Positions 7,240 through 14,678 of a stretch of 32,916 bases of DNA are shown here, in pieces. Under the pieces are notes generated by a model that ran no database searches, was not told the origin of the DNA, and worked only from the letters and a program-made list of their open reading frames with translations. The position numbers and the translations under genes were made by a program. The stretch spans positions 1 through 32,916 of the forward strand of contig JANYLA010000056.1 in assembly GCA_025361485.1 (NCBI GenBank), read 5' to 3'. Position 1 is the stretch's first letter; each line of letters opens with the position of its first letter. Source of the stretch: Bacteroidales bacterium (GTDB taxonomy: Bacteria; Bacteroidota; Bacteroidia; Bacteroidales; Tenuifilaceae).

Positions 7240-8184
7240 CTATGATTTATGTTCGTTCTGGTTATCGCTTTCCTCTGTGAATGGGAAAAGTCTATTTTTT
7301 GGTGGTAGATAGAACACACGTGGCTTTGTTCCCAATTCCTCCATCAATTGGTATGCTCCATTATCTTTTAATAGCTGACTTAAACGAACGGTTTCTTTGG
7401 TTGTACCGTTTGTAACTGCATCCTCATTCTCGTCTCCGAAATAGTAAACTCCGTTAGGACAAGCCGATACGCAGTAGGGGAGTTGGTTAATTCTAAGTCT
7501 ATCTGCACTGAAACAACATTTGGTTATTGTTCCTTTCTTTTGCGGTACATTTAGCTCAATATCATAGGTTAACCCTTTATCCTTTTCGGCATCCTTTGGC
7601 TCAAACCAGTTGAATGAGCGTGCAGAGTATGGGCAAGCTGCAATGCAGAACCTACAACCAATACATCGTTCATTATCGATTAGTACAATTCCATCGTTAC
7701 GTTTAAAGGTGGCATCAACAGGGCAAACTGAAACACACGGTGGATTATCGCAGTGCTGACATGGTTTTGGCATATGGTAATCAGGGGTTCTGTCAGTGTC
7801 CTTCATCTGAAGGGTGTTGATATGATACTGCTCGGGTCTTAAATGATGCGCCGATTGACAAGAATCAATGCATTTTCGTGCATTCCGACATTTTGAGAGA
7901 TCAACAACCATTACCCAACTTTTACCTCGAATACCCTCACGTCCACGCTCCTGAAATTCTGTTAAACGGTCAACGTCGAGATGTTTGATGTCGAGAGAAT
8001 CAACCTCAACAAGTTTGCCATCTGCGGTGAGCAATTTTACGTTTTGACCCTTTTTCTTCTCCTCAAAATGCTTTGCTGCGTATAGTGAACCTCCTAGCGC
8101 AACTCCACCCAATCCGATTAAACCAATATTTTTAACAAATTCTCTTCTTGATTTCGACTTTGAACTCTTGGACTCTTCTTCCAT
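7240..8184 (-). CDS. Tat-exported four-cluster iron-sulfur protein (NrfC/PsrB/ActB-C-terminal type)
   Basis: A 314-residue ferredoxin-like electron transfer subunit that partners the NrfD protein. It begins with a Tat-like signal (SRREFVKN at 12-19, then a hydrophobic stretch). Cysteine groups are C99-x5-C105-x3-C109; C142-x2-C145-x4-C150-x3-C154; C174-x2-C177-x2-C180-x3-C184; and C223/C224 with C238-x3-C242. Groups two and three are complete. Group one has Ala102 where the second Cys is expected and group four has Ser226, so at least one cluster may be a [3Fe-4S] or have a substituted ligand. No molybdopterin domain is present, unlike full-length ActB. It is the first gene of the operon, with a promoter match upstream. 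Confidence 0.92.
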   Translation of the reverse strand: MEEESKSSKSKSRREFVKNIGLIGLGGVALGGSLYAAKHFEEKKKGQNVKLLTADGKLVEVDSLDIKHLDVDRLTEFQERGREGIRGKSWVMVVDLSKCRNARKCIDSCQSAHHLRPEQYHINTLQMKDTDRTPDYHMPKPCQHCDNPPCVSVCPVDATFKRNDGIVLIDNERCIGCRFCIAACPYSARSFNWFEPKDAEKDKGLTYDIELNVPQKKGTITKCCFSADRLRINQLPYCVSACPNGVYYFGDENEDAVTNGTTKETVRLSQLLKDNGAYQLMEELGTKPRVFYLPPKNRLFPFTEESDNQNEHKS

Positions 8185-8223
8185 AGGTGAAAAAATATTA
8201 AGAAATGATTATTGCCTACCTCC

Positions 8224-8254
8224 CAAATGTATTGAAAATAGGAATAGGGTTCAA
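8224..8254 (-). promoter_or_regulatory. Promoter of the FeS-NrfD-cox operon
   Basis: On the minus strand TACATTTG (plus 8224-8231) matches the Bacteroidota -7 box TAnnTTTG. A TTG (8252-8254) lies 20 bases upstream as a partial -33 TTTG. The predicted start near 8218 leaves a leader of roughly 35 bases before the FeS start codon. Confidence 0.6.
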
Positions 8255-8269
8255 CTGTTTTTAAAAGAA

Positions 8270-8305
8270 AAACCGCAAAGTTTGATAATAGTCCCTTTGC
8301 GGTTT
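8270..8305. terminator. Strong terminator between the XRE gene and the respiratory operon
   Basis: AAACCGCAAAG (8270-8280) and CTTTGCGGTTT (8295-8305) form a perfect 11-bp stem with a 14-nt loop. Runs rich in T follow on both strands. It lies 70 bases past the stop of the minus-strand XRE gene, so it should separate that transcript from the operon that starts at about 8218. Confidence 0.9.
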
Positions 8306-8375
8306 GTTTAACAATGTGTGTAAAGTTTTGTTTAGCTTTTAAGGAATTTATCTGATATTTTGCGATAATTTTTAT

Positions 8376-9098
8376 CTACAAATTACACCCTCCTGCACAA
8401 AATGGTATTTTCGCATTCTTTGAAAAGTCATAGAAGAAACCCATCTTATCATCTTTACTAAAACCTATTCCTCCAAAACTGCCGCTTTCATCGCTGAAAC
8501 TTGATTCTACAGCACAATCAATTTCGGATAGACGTCCTTTTTTATCAAAACCAATTTTCTTATAGCTGATTGTTATACCTTTTAGCTTTAAATCATTTTT
8601 GATATAAGTTAAACTATCAAAAGTAAGATGGTTAGAGAATCTCACTTCTATTCTCTTAATGGTATTATCAGTATTGTATTGGACTACAATACTTTTAAAA
8701 ACATTTTTATTGTCGGACTGTGCATTTGTTTTCGAAATGAAAACAAACATTGATAATCCGACCAAAATGGATGAAATTGTCAAAATTGAAATCTTTCTCA
8801 TTGCATTAGTTTTTAAGTTAAACAAATCTGTTAAGTACCATAAAACATTATGTTTTTCAACTATTGGATTTTGATTCATCTTGTTGACATCATAACCGGT
8901 ATTAAATGCCTCGAAGAAATCAAACCCTAGAGCATCAGAAATAATTTTAATTGTATAAGCTCTTGGTGTAACGATTCCAGATTCGATTCGCTGAATAGTA
9001 CGTACTGTAATTTTACATTTTTCAGCTACTTCCTCTTGGGTTAATCCTTTAGCTTTTCTTACTTCAATTAATTTACATCCGAAATCTAGTTTTTCCAT
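8376..9098 (-). CDS. Membrane-spanning XRE-type regulator with periplasmic sensor-like domain
   Basis: A 240-residue protein in three parts. Residues 6-61 are a Cro/C1-type helix-turn-helix (LTQEEVAEKCKITVRTIQRI). Residues 100-126 are a single hydrophobic helix that by itself looks like a signal peptide (MRKISILT to a TNAQ end). Residues 130-240 are an extracytoplasmic domain with the stretch LTYIKNDLKLKGITISYKK and a CAGGCNL end. That domain recalls the C-terminal region I associate with Bacteroidota BlaR1-like M56 proteins; this is from memory. It could be a one-component sensor that reports an envelope signal directly to DNA. Met100 is a conceivable internal start of a secreted form. The promoter upstream carries two direct repeats that could be its operator. 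Confidence 0.8.
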   Translation of the reverse strand: MEKLDFGCKLIEVRKAKGLTQEEVAEKCKITVRTIQRIESGIVTPRAYTIKIISDALGFDFFEAFNTGYDVNKMNQNPIVEKHNVLWYLTDLFNLKTNAMRKISILTISSILVGLSMFVFISKTNAQSDNKNVFKSIVVQYNTDNTIKRIEVRFSNHLTFDSLTYIKNDLKLKGITISYKKIGFDKKGRLSEIDCAVESSFSDESGSFGGIGFSKDDKMGFFYDFSKNAKIPFCAGGCNL

Positions 9099-9116
9099 TC
9101 AGATTGAAAGTTTAAG

Positions 9117-9147
9117 CAAGATTATATTTAACCTAAAAGAATACAAG
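9117..9147 (-). promoter_or_regulatory. Promoter of the XRE-type regulator gene
   Basis: The minus strand has CTTG (plus 9144-9147), a 19-base spacer, then TAATCTTG (plus 9117-9124), one mismatch from TAnnTTTG. The start codon is about 20 bases downstream. The core is overlapped and flanked by the direct repeats at 9121-9167. Confidence 0.5.
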
Positions 9148-9167
9148 AATTCACATTGTATTTAACC
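9121..9167. repeat. Two 13-bp direct repeats over the XRE promoter, candidate operators
   Basis: ATTATATTTAACC (9121-9133) and ATTGTATTTAACC (9155-9167) differ at one base and lie 34 bp apart, a little over three helical turns. One copy overlaps the -7 box and spacer, the other lies just upstream of the -33 element. This is the arrangement expected for a self-regulated repressor. Confidence 0.5.
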
Positions 9168-9327
9168 CGACATTATGATTAAAATTAACATAATCAGGAA
9201 ATTACGAGATGTTTTTTACGAGATATATTACAAATTCATTCCTTTTCACCACAAACTTTTTCTTTCGATTAGTATTTTTGCCTGCAGCTATAAATATTTG
9301 TTTGTGTTTTGTTAACTTATGGAGGAT

Positions 9328-9684
9328 TTATCTGATAAAATCTATAGTTAATGGGTATTTAAACCTCTCGCCATTATTTGATTTAACTGAAGCAACAATT
9401 GTTAGAACAAGGTGAAGAACACCTAAGGCGATTAAAGCGAAAAGGCCAATTACAATAATTACGAATATAGCTGAAACTATTGCCCAAAGCGTGATTGATA
9501 TTTGGAAGTTGAGCGCCTCTTTCCCCTGACGGTCAACCTCAGGATAAATAGTTTTCTTCGTTTGCCAAACAATCAATGGTCCAATTATGTGTGCAAAAGG
9601 AATAATATATCCAGCCAAAGCGCTCAAATGGCAAAGCATTGAGAATGTTTGCTCGTCAGAATTGATGTAGTTTATTTCTCGCAT
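9328..9684 (-). CDS. DUF4870 (Tic20-like) membrane protein
   Basis: A 118-residue protein with three predicted membrane helices. It shows the features of DUF4870: TFSMLCHLSALAGYIIPFAHIIGPLIVW, the charged PEVDRQGKEALNFQIS segment between helices, and a hydrophobic C-terminal half ending KYPLTIDFIR. The biochemical function of the family is not known. It follows ettA with a 65-base gap that is filled almost entirely by the 7-mer repeat, and no separate promoter is apparent, so it is probably co-transcribed with ettA. About 230 bases without a gene lie between it and the XRE gene; the only clear content there is the XRE promoter region. Confidence 0.85.
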   Translation of the reverse strand: MREINYINSDEQTFSMLCHLSALAGYIIPFAHIIGPLIVWQTKKTIYPEVDRQGKEALNFQISITLWAIVSAIFVIIVIGLFALIALGVLHLVLTIVASVKSNNGERFKYPLTIDFIR

Positions 9685-9690
9685 AACTGT

Positions 9691-9746
9691 ACTTTTTACT
9701 TTTCACTTATTGCTTTTCACTTGCCACTTGTCTCTTGTCGCTTTTT
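9691..9746 (-). repeat. Eight phased heptamers between ettA and the DUF4870 gene
   Basis: On the plus strand eight 7-mers run without a gap: ACTTTTT, ACTTTTC, ACTTATT, GCTTTTC, ACTTGCC, ACTTGTC, TCTTGTC, GCTTTTT. On the sense (minus) strand they are purine-rich (GAMAAGY-like) and begin 3 bases after the ettA TAG stop. The array is degenerate in base content but exact in period, and it is the same motif as at 24427-24468. Confidence 0.75.
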
Positions 9747-9749
9747 GTC

Positions 9750-11423
9750 CTATTCCATCAACTTCCTATACTTAATCCTATGTGGTCCTTCATCGCCTAA
9801 GCGCTTGCGCCGATTCTCAACATAATCGGAGTAAGAACCTTCGAAAAAGAATACTTGAGAGTTTCCTTCAAATGCTAGGATATGTGTTGCAACACGGTCG
9901 AGGAACCAACGATCGTGCGAGATGATAACGGCACATCCTGCAAAATTATCAATACCCTCTTCAAGCGCTCTTAGCGTATTAACGTCAATGTCGTTGGTAG
10001 GCTCATCGAGGAGTATAACATTTCCTTCCTCCTGCAATGCAAGAGCAAGGTGTAATCTGTTGCGCTCGCCTCCTGATAGAATATTACATTTCTTTTCTTG
10101 GTCTGCTCCAGAGAAGTTGAATCGAGCAACGTATGCTCTTGCGTTAATCTGTTTACCTCCTAGCATGATATTATCTGCACCTCTTGATATTACCTCGTAA
10201 ACAGTTTTGTCAGGTTCTATGGACTTATGCTGCTGATCTACATAGGCTATTTTAACTGTTTCGCCAACTTTGAACTCACCGCTATCAACCTTATCTATAC
10301 CCATCATTAATCGGAAAAGAGTCGTTTTGCCTGCTCCGTTTGGTCCAATAACTCCAACGATTCCGTTGGGCGGTAGGTTGAATTCAAGGTTTTCGAAAAG
10401 AAGTTTATCGCCATAACTTTTTGTGACCTGCTTAACCTCAATCACAACATTACCTAGACGAGGGCCATTGGGGATAAATAGTTCGAGTTTATCCTCTTTC
10501 TGTTTTACGTCTTCATTTAATAACCTATCATAAGCCGATAATCTGGCCTTTGATTTAGCCTGTCTTGCCTTTGGCGACATTCTAACCCATTCAAGTTCAC
10601 GTTCAAGAGTTTTTTTGCGTTTACTTTCGGTCTTTTCCTCTTGAGTCATACGCTTGGTTTTCTGGTCTAACCAAGATGAGTAGTTCCCTTTCCAAGGAAT
10701 ACCTTCTCCACGGTCAAGTTCAAGAATCCATCCAGCTACATTATCGAGGAAATAACGGTCGTGGGTAATAGCAATTACCGTTCCTTTATACTGCTGAAGG
10801 TGCATTTCGAGCCATTGAACCGATTCGGCATCGAGGTGGTTGGTAGGCTCATCGAGCAATAGAATTTCAGGTTCGCGGAGCAGCAAGCGGCAAAGGGCAA
10901 CGCGTCTGCGCTCACCTCCTGATAGAACCTTTACTGATGCATCAGGCTCAGGGCAACGGAGAGCATCCATTGCACGTTCGAGTTTAGAGTCTAGATTCCA
11001 ACCATCGGCATGGTCAATCATTTCTGTAAGTTGACCTTGGCGTTCAATCAGCTTGTTCATCTGATCGTCGTCCATCGGCTCAGCGAATTTAGCATTCAGA
11101 TCTTCGTACTCTTTAAGAAGGTCTACAATCTCCTGAACACCTTCCTGCACGATCTCTTTTACTGTTTTTGTGTCATCGAGTTGAGGATCCTGCTCAAGGT
11201 ATCCAACACGATAGCCAGGAGAAAATACAACCTCTCCTTGGAACGATTTTTCAATTCCAGCAATAATCTTTAAAAGAGTTGACTTTCCTGATCCGTTTAA
11301 CCCGATTATACCAATCTTTGCCCCATAGAAGAAGGACAGGTAGATATTGTTTAGCACTTTCTTGTGAGGTGGGAATGTTTTGCTTAACCCAACCATCGAA
11401 AAAATAATCTTTTCGTCAGCCAT
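9750..11423 (-). CDS. ettA: Energy-dependent translational throttle protein EttA (ABC-F)
   Basis: A soluble ABC-F ATPase that binds the ribosomal E site and gates the first elongation steps according to ATP/ADP. The protein has 557 residues, the usual EttA length. Two ABC domains are visible: Walker A GLNGSGKST (41-49) and GPNGAGKTT (360-368), signatures LSGGE (167-171) and LSGGE (449-453), and Walker B with catalytic Glu in LLLDEPTNHLD and ILLDEPTNDID. The helical arm insertion lies at about 95-135, and the basic P-site tRNA interaction motif linker at 245-320 contains RMSPKARQAKSKARLS, diagnostic of EttA among ABC-F proteins. There is no membrane domain. The heptamer repeat starts right after its stop. 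Confidence 0.96.
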   Translation of the reverse strand: MADEKIIFSMVGLSKTFPPHKKVLNNIYLSFFYGAKIGIIGLNGSGKSTLLKIIAGIEKSFQGEVVFSPGYRVGYLEQDPQLDDTKTVKEIVQEGVQEIVDLLKEYEDLNAKFAEPMDDDQMNKLIERQGQLTEMIDHADGWNLDSKLERAMDALRCPEPDASVKVLSGGERRRVALCRLLLREPEILLLDEPTNHLDAESVQWLEMHLQQYKGTVIAITHDRYFLDNVAGWILELDRGEGIPWKGNYSSWLDQKTKRMTQEEKTESKRKKTLERELEWVRMSPKARQAKSKARLSAYDRLLNEDVKQKEDKLELFIPNGPRLGNVVIEVKQVTKSYGDKLLFENLEFNLPPNGIVGVIGPNGAGKTTLFRLMMGIDKVDSGEFKVGETVKIAYVDQQHKSIEPDKTVYEVISRGADNIMLGGKQINARAYVARFNFSGADQEKKCNILSGGERNRLHLALALQEEGNVILLDEPTNDIDVNTLRALEEGIDNFAGCAVIISHDRWFLDRVATHILAFEGNSQVFFFEGSYSDYVENRRKRLGDEGPHRIKYRKLME

Positions 11424-11466
11424 ATTATGTATTTGTATTCAATTATGAACTTTGTTATAATAACAA

Positions 11467-11496
11467 CCGCTGTCAGTAAAATATACCCGACAGCGG
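11467..11496 (-). terminator. Terminator after the exported-protein gene at 11521-12375
   Basis: CCGCTGTC (11467-11474) and GACAGCGG (11489-11496) pair perfectly over 8 bp with a 14-nt loop. On the minus strand the stem is followed by TTGTTATTATA. It lies between the stop at 11521 and the ettA start at 11423, so ettA probably has its own promoter, which I could not locate with confidence. Confidence 0.8.
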
Positions 11497-11520
11497 CAAA
11501 GTTATAAAATGTTAGCGGAA

Positions 11521-12375
11521 TTATTTTCTGCCTACCTTTTTGAAATCAGAATCGAGAAAACCATCACCTTCTCCATCCGACTTAGAAATTGTGTGATAGT
11601 CGTAGTAATAAGCTTGATCATCGCCTGCACCCAGCAATATTTTATAGCAACGTGCCTGCAATCTTGTACCATCTGGCCCTACCTTATGTAAATAAACAAC
11701 GTTGGTGTTTTTTTCAGCAATTGCTTTCTCAATATTATCAATTGTAACAACCTTAACGGTATAGGGATAGTTTTTTCTTATTTTTACTAGTTCTCTTGTC
11801 GTTTTCTCAAGGTCATTCTCAACAACCCATAGCTCTTTGGTTTTTACATCCTTGGTGTTTTTGTTGTAGTAATCAAAAATGTTATTTTTTATTAAAGCAG
11901 GGTTCTGATCGATTAGTTTGATGTGTGCTTGCATAAATCGAATTAACCCTTCAATTTTATAGATATAGTTATCCTCTGGAACACCAAAGTAACTCAGTGG
12001 AACTGAACAAACATCGGGCATGTCGGTAAGCTTTTTCACTGCTGCACCCATCGAAAGGCTCATGAAATTGTATACTGCTGGAATCTTATCCTTATCGAAC
12101 TTCATTTGAATTAAGACTAAAAATGATTTCTCAATATCATTGCGCATGGGCTCAAACTCTTTCGTAGTGATGAACTTGTAAGGGGTGATTTTCCATGATT
12201 TCTCAACAGCCTCTTTAATTTTGAAGTTGTAACCCGACATCGGATTGTCCTCTAAAACTACATAGGTGGTAGATTTAAGGAACGCTTTAACATCCTCAGG
12301 TCTTACTAAGTTTCTTTCAGCAAAAATTGAAGTGCTAAAGCAGATAACTAGGGCAATAATTACTATTCTTTTCAT
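11521..12375 (-). CDS. Exported protein of unknown function
   Basis: A 284-residue protein that I do not recognise. It opens with a typical signal peptide (MKRIVIIALVICFSTSIFA, then ERNL), so it is probably periplasmic. The mature part has no Cys pair, heme motif or obvious enzyme signature. It contains YVVLEDNPMSGYNFKIKEAV near residue 40, a helical mid-section, and a C-terminal stretch with YLHKVGPDGTRLQARCYKIL and GAGDDQAYYYDYHTISKS. The pattern of a short beta strand, a 'W.ITPYKFI' strand and 'SFLVLIQMKF' resembles exported Bacteroidota proteins of unassigned role. It is a single-gene unit with its own terminator and a promoter match upstream. Confidence 0.75.
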   Translation of the reverse strand: MKRIVIIALVICFSTSIFAERNLVRPEDVKAFLKSTTYVVLEDNPMSGYNFKIKEAVEKSWKITPYKFITTKEFEPMRNDIEKSFLVLIQMKFDKDKIPAVYNFMSLSMGAAVKKLTDMPDVCSVPLSYFGVPEDNYIYKIEGLIRFMQAHIKLIDQNPALIKNNIFDYYNKNTKDVKTKELWVVENDLEKTTRELVKIRKNYPYTVKVVTIDNIEKAIAEKNTNVVYLHKVGPDGTRLQARCYKILLGAGDDQAYYYDYHTISKSDGEGDGFLDSDFKKVGRK

Positions 12376-12745
12376 TTTTATATGGTTTTATTGTTAATCA
12401 ATTCTTAGTGCAAAGTTAATAGAATGTTTGGGTTGAGAATAAAACAAATGCGTTAGATTTACTCCCGAAAGTGAACAACTAATTTATTCATTTTGTTAAT
12501 ACCAATTATCTTTTTTTGTAAGATTTTTCTTTAATCTTGTTTTTAAGTTGATTTGCATCATAAAGCGTAAAGCTGTTTTTTTTAGTATTTTTGCAAGGCT
12601 GAAGTGGATTTTGGGATTGCAAGGTTTTATAATTAAGTAGTAATGTAAGTGCTTTTATTTTCAGGTTATTAGCTGAATGCTACTTGCTTGTTTTCTATTT
12701 GTAATACTCCAAAAAAATAATTCAATAATCTTTACTACGAATAAG
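12376..12745. other. 370-bp divergent intergenic region
   Basis: This AT-rich stretch separates the exported-protein gene (minus) from the acyltransferase gene (plus). It holds a minus-strand TAACTTTG box at 12411-12418 and a plus-strand TATTTTTG box at 12586-12593, both matching TAnnTTTG but without a well-spaced TTTG partner. The remainder shows no repeat, RNA fold or reading frame that I can support. A longer reading of the acyltransferase frame from 12677 is possible but unlikely. Confidence 0.6.
12411..12418 (-). promoter_or_regulatory. Probable promoter -7 box of the exported-protein gene
   Basis: The minus strand reads TAACTTTGC, matching TAnnTTTG, about 36 bases upstream of the start codon. 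No good TTTG is found at the expected distance, so the call rests on the -7 box alone. Confidence 0.45.
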
Positions 12746-14563
12746 ATGAATCTATTTGATAAAGAAGAAGTTAAAAAGGTAACTAACCTAAAGGTTGGTG
12801 GAGATGGCATTGCTAAACTCCTCATGTTCCTTCTTAAGCTGAACAAGTTTAATAAACTATACAAATCTGTTGCTGATAAAAGAGGAATTGAATTTATCGA
12901 TGCTGCTTTAGAAAACCTTGAGATTAAATACGAAATTAATCCTGACGAATTAAAACGCATCCCTAAAACGGGTTCCTTTATTACAGTTTCAAATCATCCA
13001 TACGGTGGGATTGATGGTATCTTGGCAATAAAAATAGTGACTGAAATTCGATCGGATTATAAAACGCTAGGTAATTTCATGATACAGAAAATACCTCAGC
13101 TTAATGATTTTCTTATCCCTGTTGACCCTTTTGAAGGGACCAAAGCCAATAATGTTGTTGGTATTAAATCCGCTATAAATCATCTATCAGAGGGCGGTTC
13201 GTTAGGTATTTTTCCTGCAGGCGAAGTTTCAACTTACTATGATAATGACGATGACCAAGGGGCAATCGATCGTCAATGGCAAAGTTCAATGATTAAATTT
13301 ATAAGAAGAGCTGAGGTGCCTGTTGTTCCTATATATTTTCAAGGTACTAATAGCCGACTTTTCCATTTGCTGGGATTAATACATCCAAAACTTAGAACGG
13401 CTAAACTCCCTTCGGAGATGCTGAATAAGAAGAATAAGGTGATAAAGATTAGAATTGGAACACCTATAACAGTTAAAGAACAAAAGGAATATTCAGATAT
13501 TGAGCGTTTTGGAAGATTTTTGCGCTTAAAGACATATGCCTTAGGTTCATCTATGGAGGTGAATAAATTTTTTAGTTATAAACTTAAACCAGCAGCAACA
13601 CCCGAACCAATTATCGCTCCAGTTCCTCAAGAAACGATTGATTGTGAGGTTAATAGGTTGATGGATAATTATTTGTTATTTAAGAGCAAGAATTTTTGTG
13701 TTATTTGCGCCCCTTCTGTAGAAATGCCTAATATAATGACTGATATAGGCCGATTAAGGGAGGAAACTTTTAGGGAGGTTGGTGAAGGCACTAATCAATC
13801 CATTGATGTTGACGAATTCGATTTATACTATTGGCAACTATTTATTTGGGATGAGGATGAAAAAAGAATTGTGGGGGCATATCGTGCAGGTAAAGGGAAG
13901 GAAATATTGGATAGATACGGTGTAAAAGGTTTTTATATAAATAGTTTATTCAAGATTGATAAAAAATTCTCACCAATACTTGAAGAGAGCATCGAATTGG
14001 GGCGGTCATTTATTGTTAAAGAATACCAGCGTAAACCATTACCACTTTTCTTGCTTTGGAAAGGGATTTTGTACTTTTTAATTAAAAATCCCGAGTACCG
14101 TTATCTCATTGGTCCTGTAAGTATTTCTAATAGGTTTTCAAGCTATTCAAAGGAGCTTATTATTTCGTTCATGAGATCGAATTATTATGATCATGAAATG
14201 GCTCGAAATATTAAACCTAAAAATATGTTTCGAATCAATCTATCACAGGATGATTACGATATTATATTCAATAATTCAAATGACATTGGCAGGCTTGATA
14301 ATATAATTAAGGATATTGAACCTGATGATTTTCGGATGCCTGTACTTTTGAAGAAATATGTTAAGCTCAACGGAAAAATAATCTGCTTTAACGTAGATCC
14401 TAAATTTAACGATGCGCTCGATGGACTGCTGATTCTCGACTTATTCCAAGTACCTATCGAAACAATCACCTCACTCTCGAAAGAGATTAATGATAAGTCA
14501 TTGCTCGAACGATTTAATATTTCCGATTATACATTCGAGGAGGAAGGGACAGACGAAAATTAG
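12746..14563 (+). CDS. Bifunctional aminolipid acyltransferase (OlsF/GlsF type: PlsC-like plus OlsB-like GNAT)
   Basis: Two acyltransferases in one chain. I choose the start at 12746 (MNLFDKEEVKKV, 605 residues); the upstream extension to 12677 is hydrophobic and atypical. The N-terminal half is a lysophospholipid acyltransferase-like domain: NHPYGGID at 83-90 (catalytic H84 and D90), FPAGEVS at 156-162 and VPVVPIYFQG at 191-200. From about residue 315 comes an OlsB-like N-acyltransferase with FCVICAPSVEM, RLREETFREVGEGT, YWQLFIWDE and GRSFIVKEYQRKPLPLFLLWKG. In OlsF, the C-terminal domain makes the lyso-aminolipid and the N-terminal domain adds the second acyl chain; Bacteroidota relatives make glycine or ornithine lipids. 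The amino acid used here cannot be told from sequence. It is a phosphorus-free membrane lipid enzyme, cytoplasmic-face membrane associated. Confidence 0.88.
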   Translation: MNLFDKEEVKKVTNLKVGGDGIAKLLMFLLKLNKFNKLYKSVADKRGIEFIDAALENLEIKYEINPDELKRIPKTGSFITVSNHPYGGIDGILAIKIVTEIRSDYKTLGNFMIQKIPQLNDFLIPVDPFEGTKANNVVGIKSAINHLSEGGSLGIFPAGEVSTYYDNDDDQGAIDRQWQSSMIKFIRRAEVPVVPIYFQGTNSRLFHLLGLIHPKLRTAKLPSEMLNKKNKVIKIRIGTPITVKEQKEYSDIERFGRFLRLKTYALGSSMEVNKFFSYKLKPAATPEPIIAPVPQETIDCEVNRLMDNYLLFKSKNFCVICAPSVEMPNIMTDIGRLREETFREVGEGTNQSIDVDEFDLYYWQLFIWDEDEKRIVGAYRAGKGKEILDRYGVKGFYINSLFKIDKKFSPILEESIELGRSFIVKEYQRKPLPLFLLWKGILYFLIKNPEYRYLIGPVSISNRFSSYSKELIISFMRSNYYDHEMARNIKPKNMFRINLSQDDYDIIFNNSNDIGRLDNIIKDIEPDDFRMPVLLKKYVKLNGKIICFNVDPKFNDALDGLLILDLFQVPIETITSLSKEINDKSLLERFNISDYTFEEEGTDEN

Positions 14564-14623
14564 TATTGTTGTCCGAAGAATATTCTTACTCCCCTAATAT
14601 AATTATCTCTTTAAACTTTTTTA

Positions 14624-14675
14624 ATTGAGTTTTGTCGAAGAACACAGACCAGCAAAAATAAAATTGAAACTCAAT
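14624..14675 (+). repeat. 9-bp inverted repeat in the leader of the dipeptidase gene
   Basis: ATTGAGTTT (14624-14632) and AAACTCAAT (14667-14675) are perfectly complementary and enclose 34 bases. The 3' arm ends three bases before the chosen ATG, so an RNA hairpin would cover the ribosome binding region. A TTG inside the 5' arm could be mistaken for a start. The effect on expression is inference. Confidence 0.45.
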
Positions 14676-14678
14676 ACC

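Noticed and set aside
9209-9415. Plus-strand frame of 68 codons, rich in Phe and Leu
   Set aside because: It overlaps the DUF4870 gene antisense, has no family resemblance and its hydrophobicity follows from AT-rich DNA.
11509-11691. 60-codon plus-strand frame at the end of the exported-protein gene
   Set aside because: Antisense shadow of a gene with signal peptide and normal codon use; no start signal.
12677-12745. Longer N-terminus for the aminolipid acyltransferase
   Set aside because: The extension is a hydrophobic, AT-derived stretch; the family start fits MNLFDKEEVKK at 12746.
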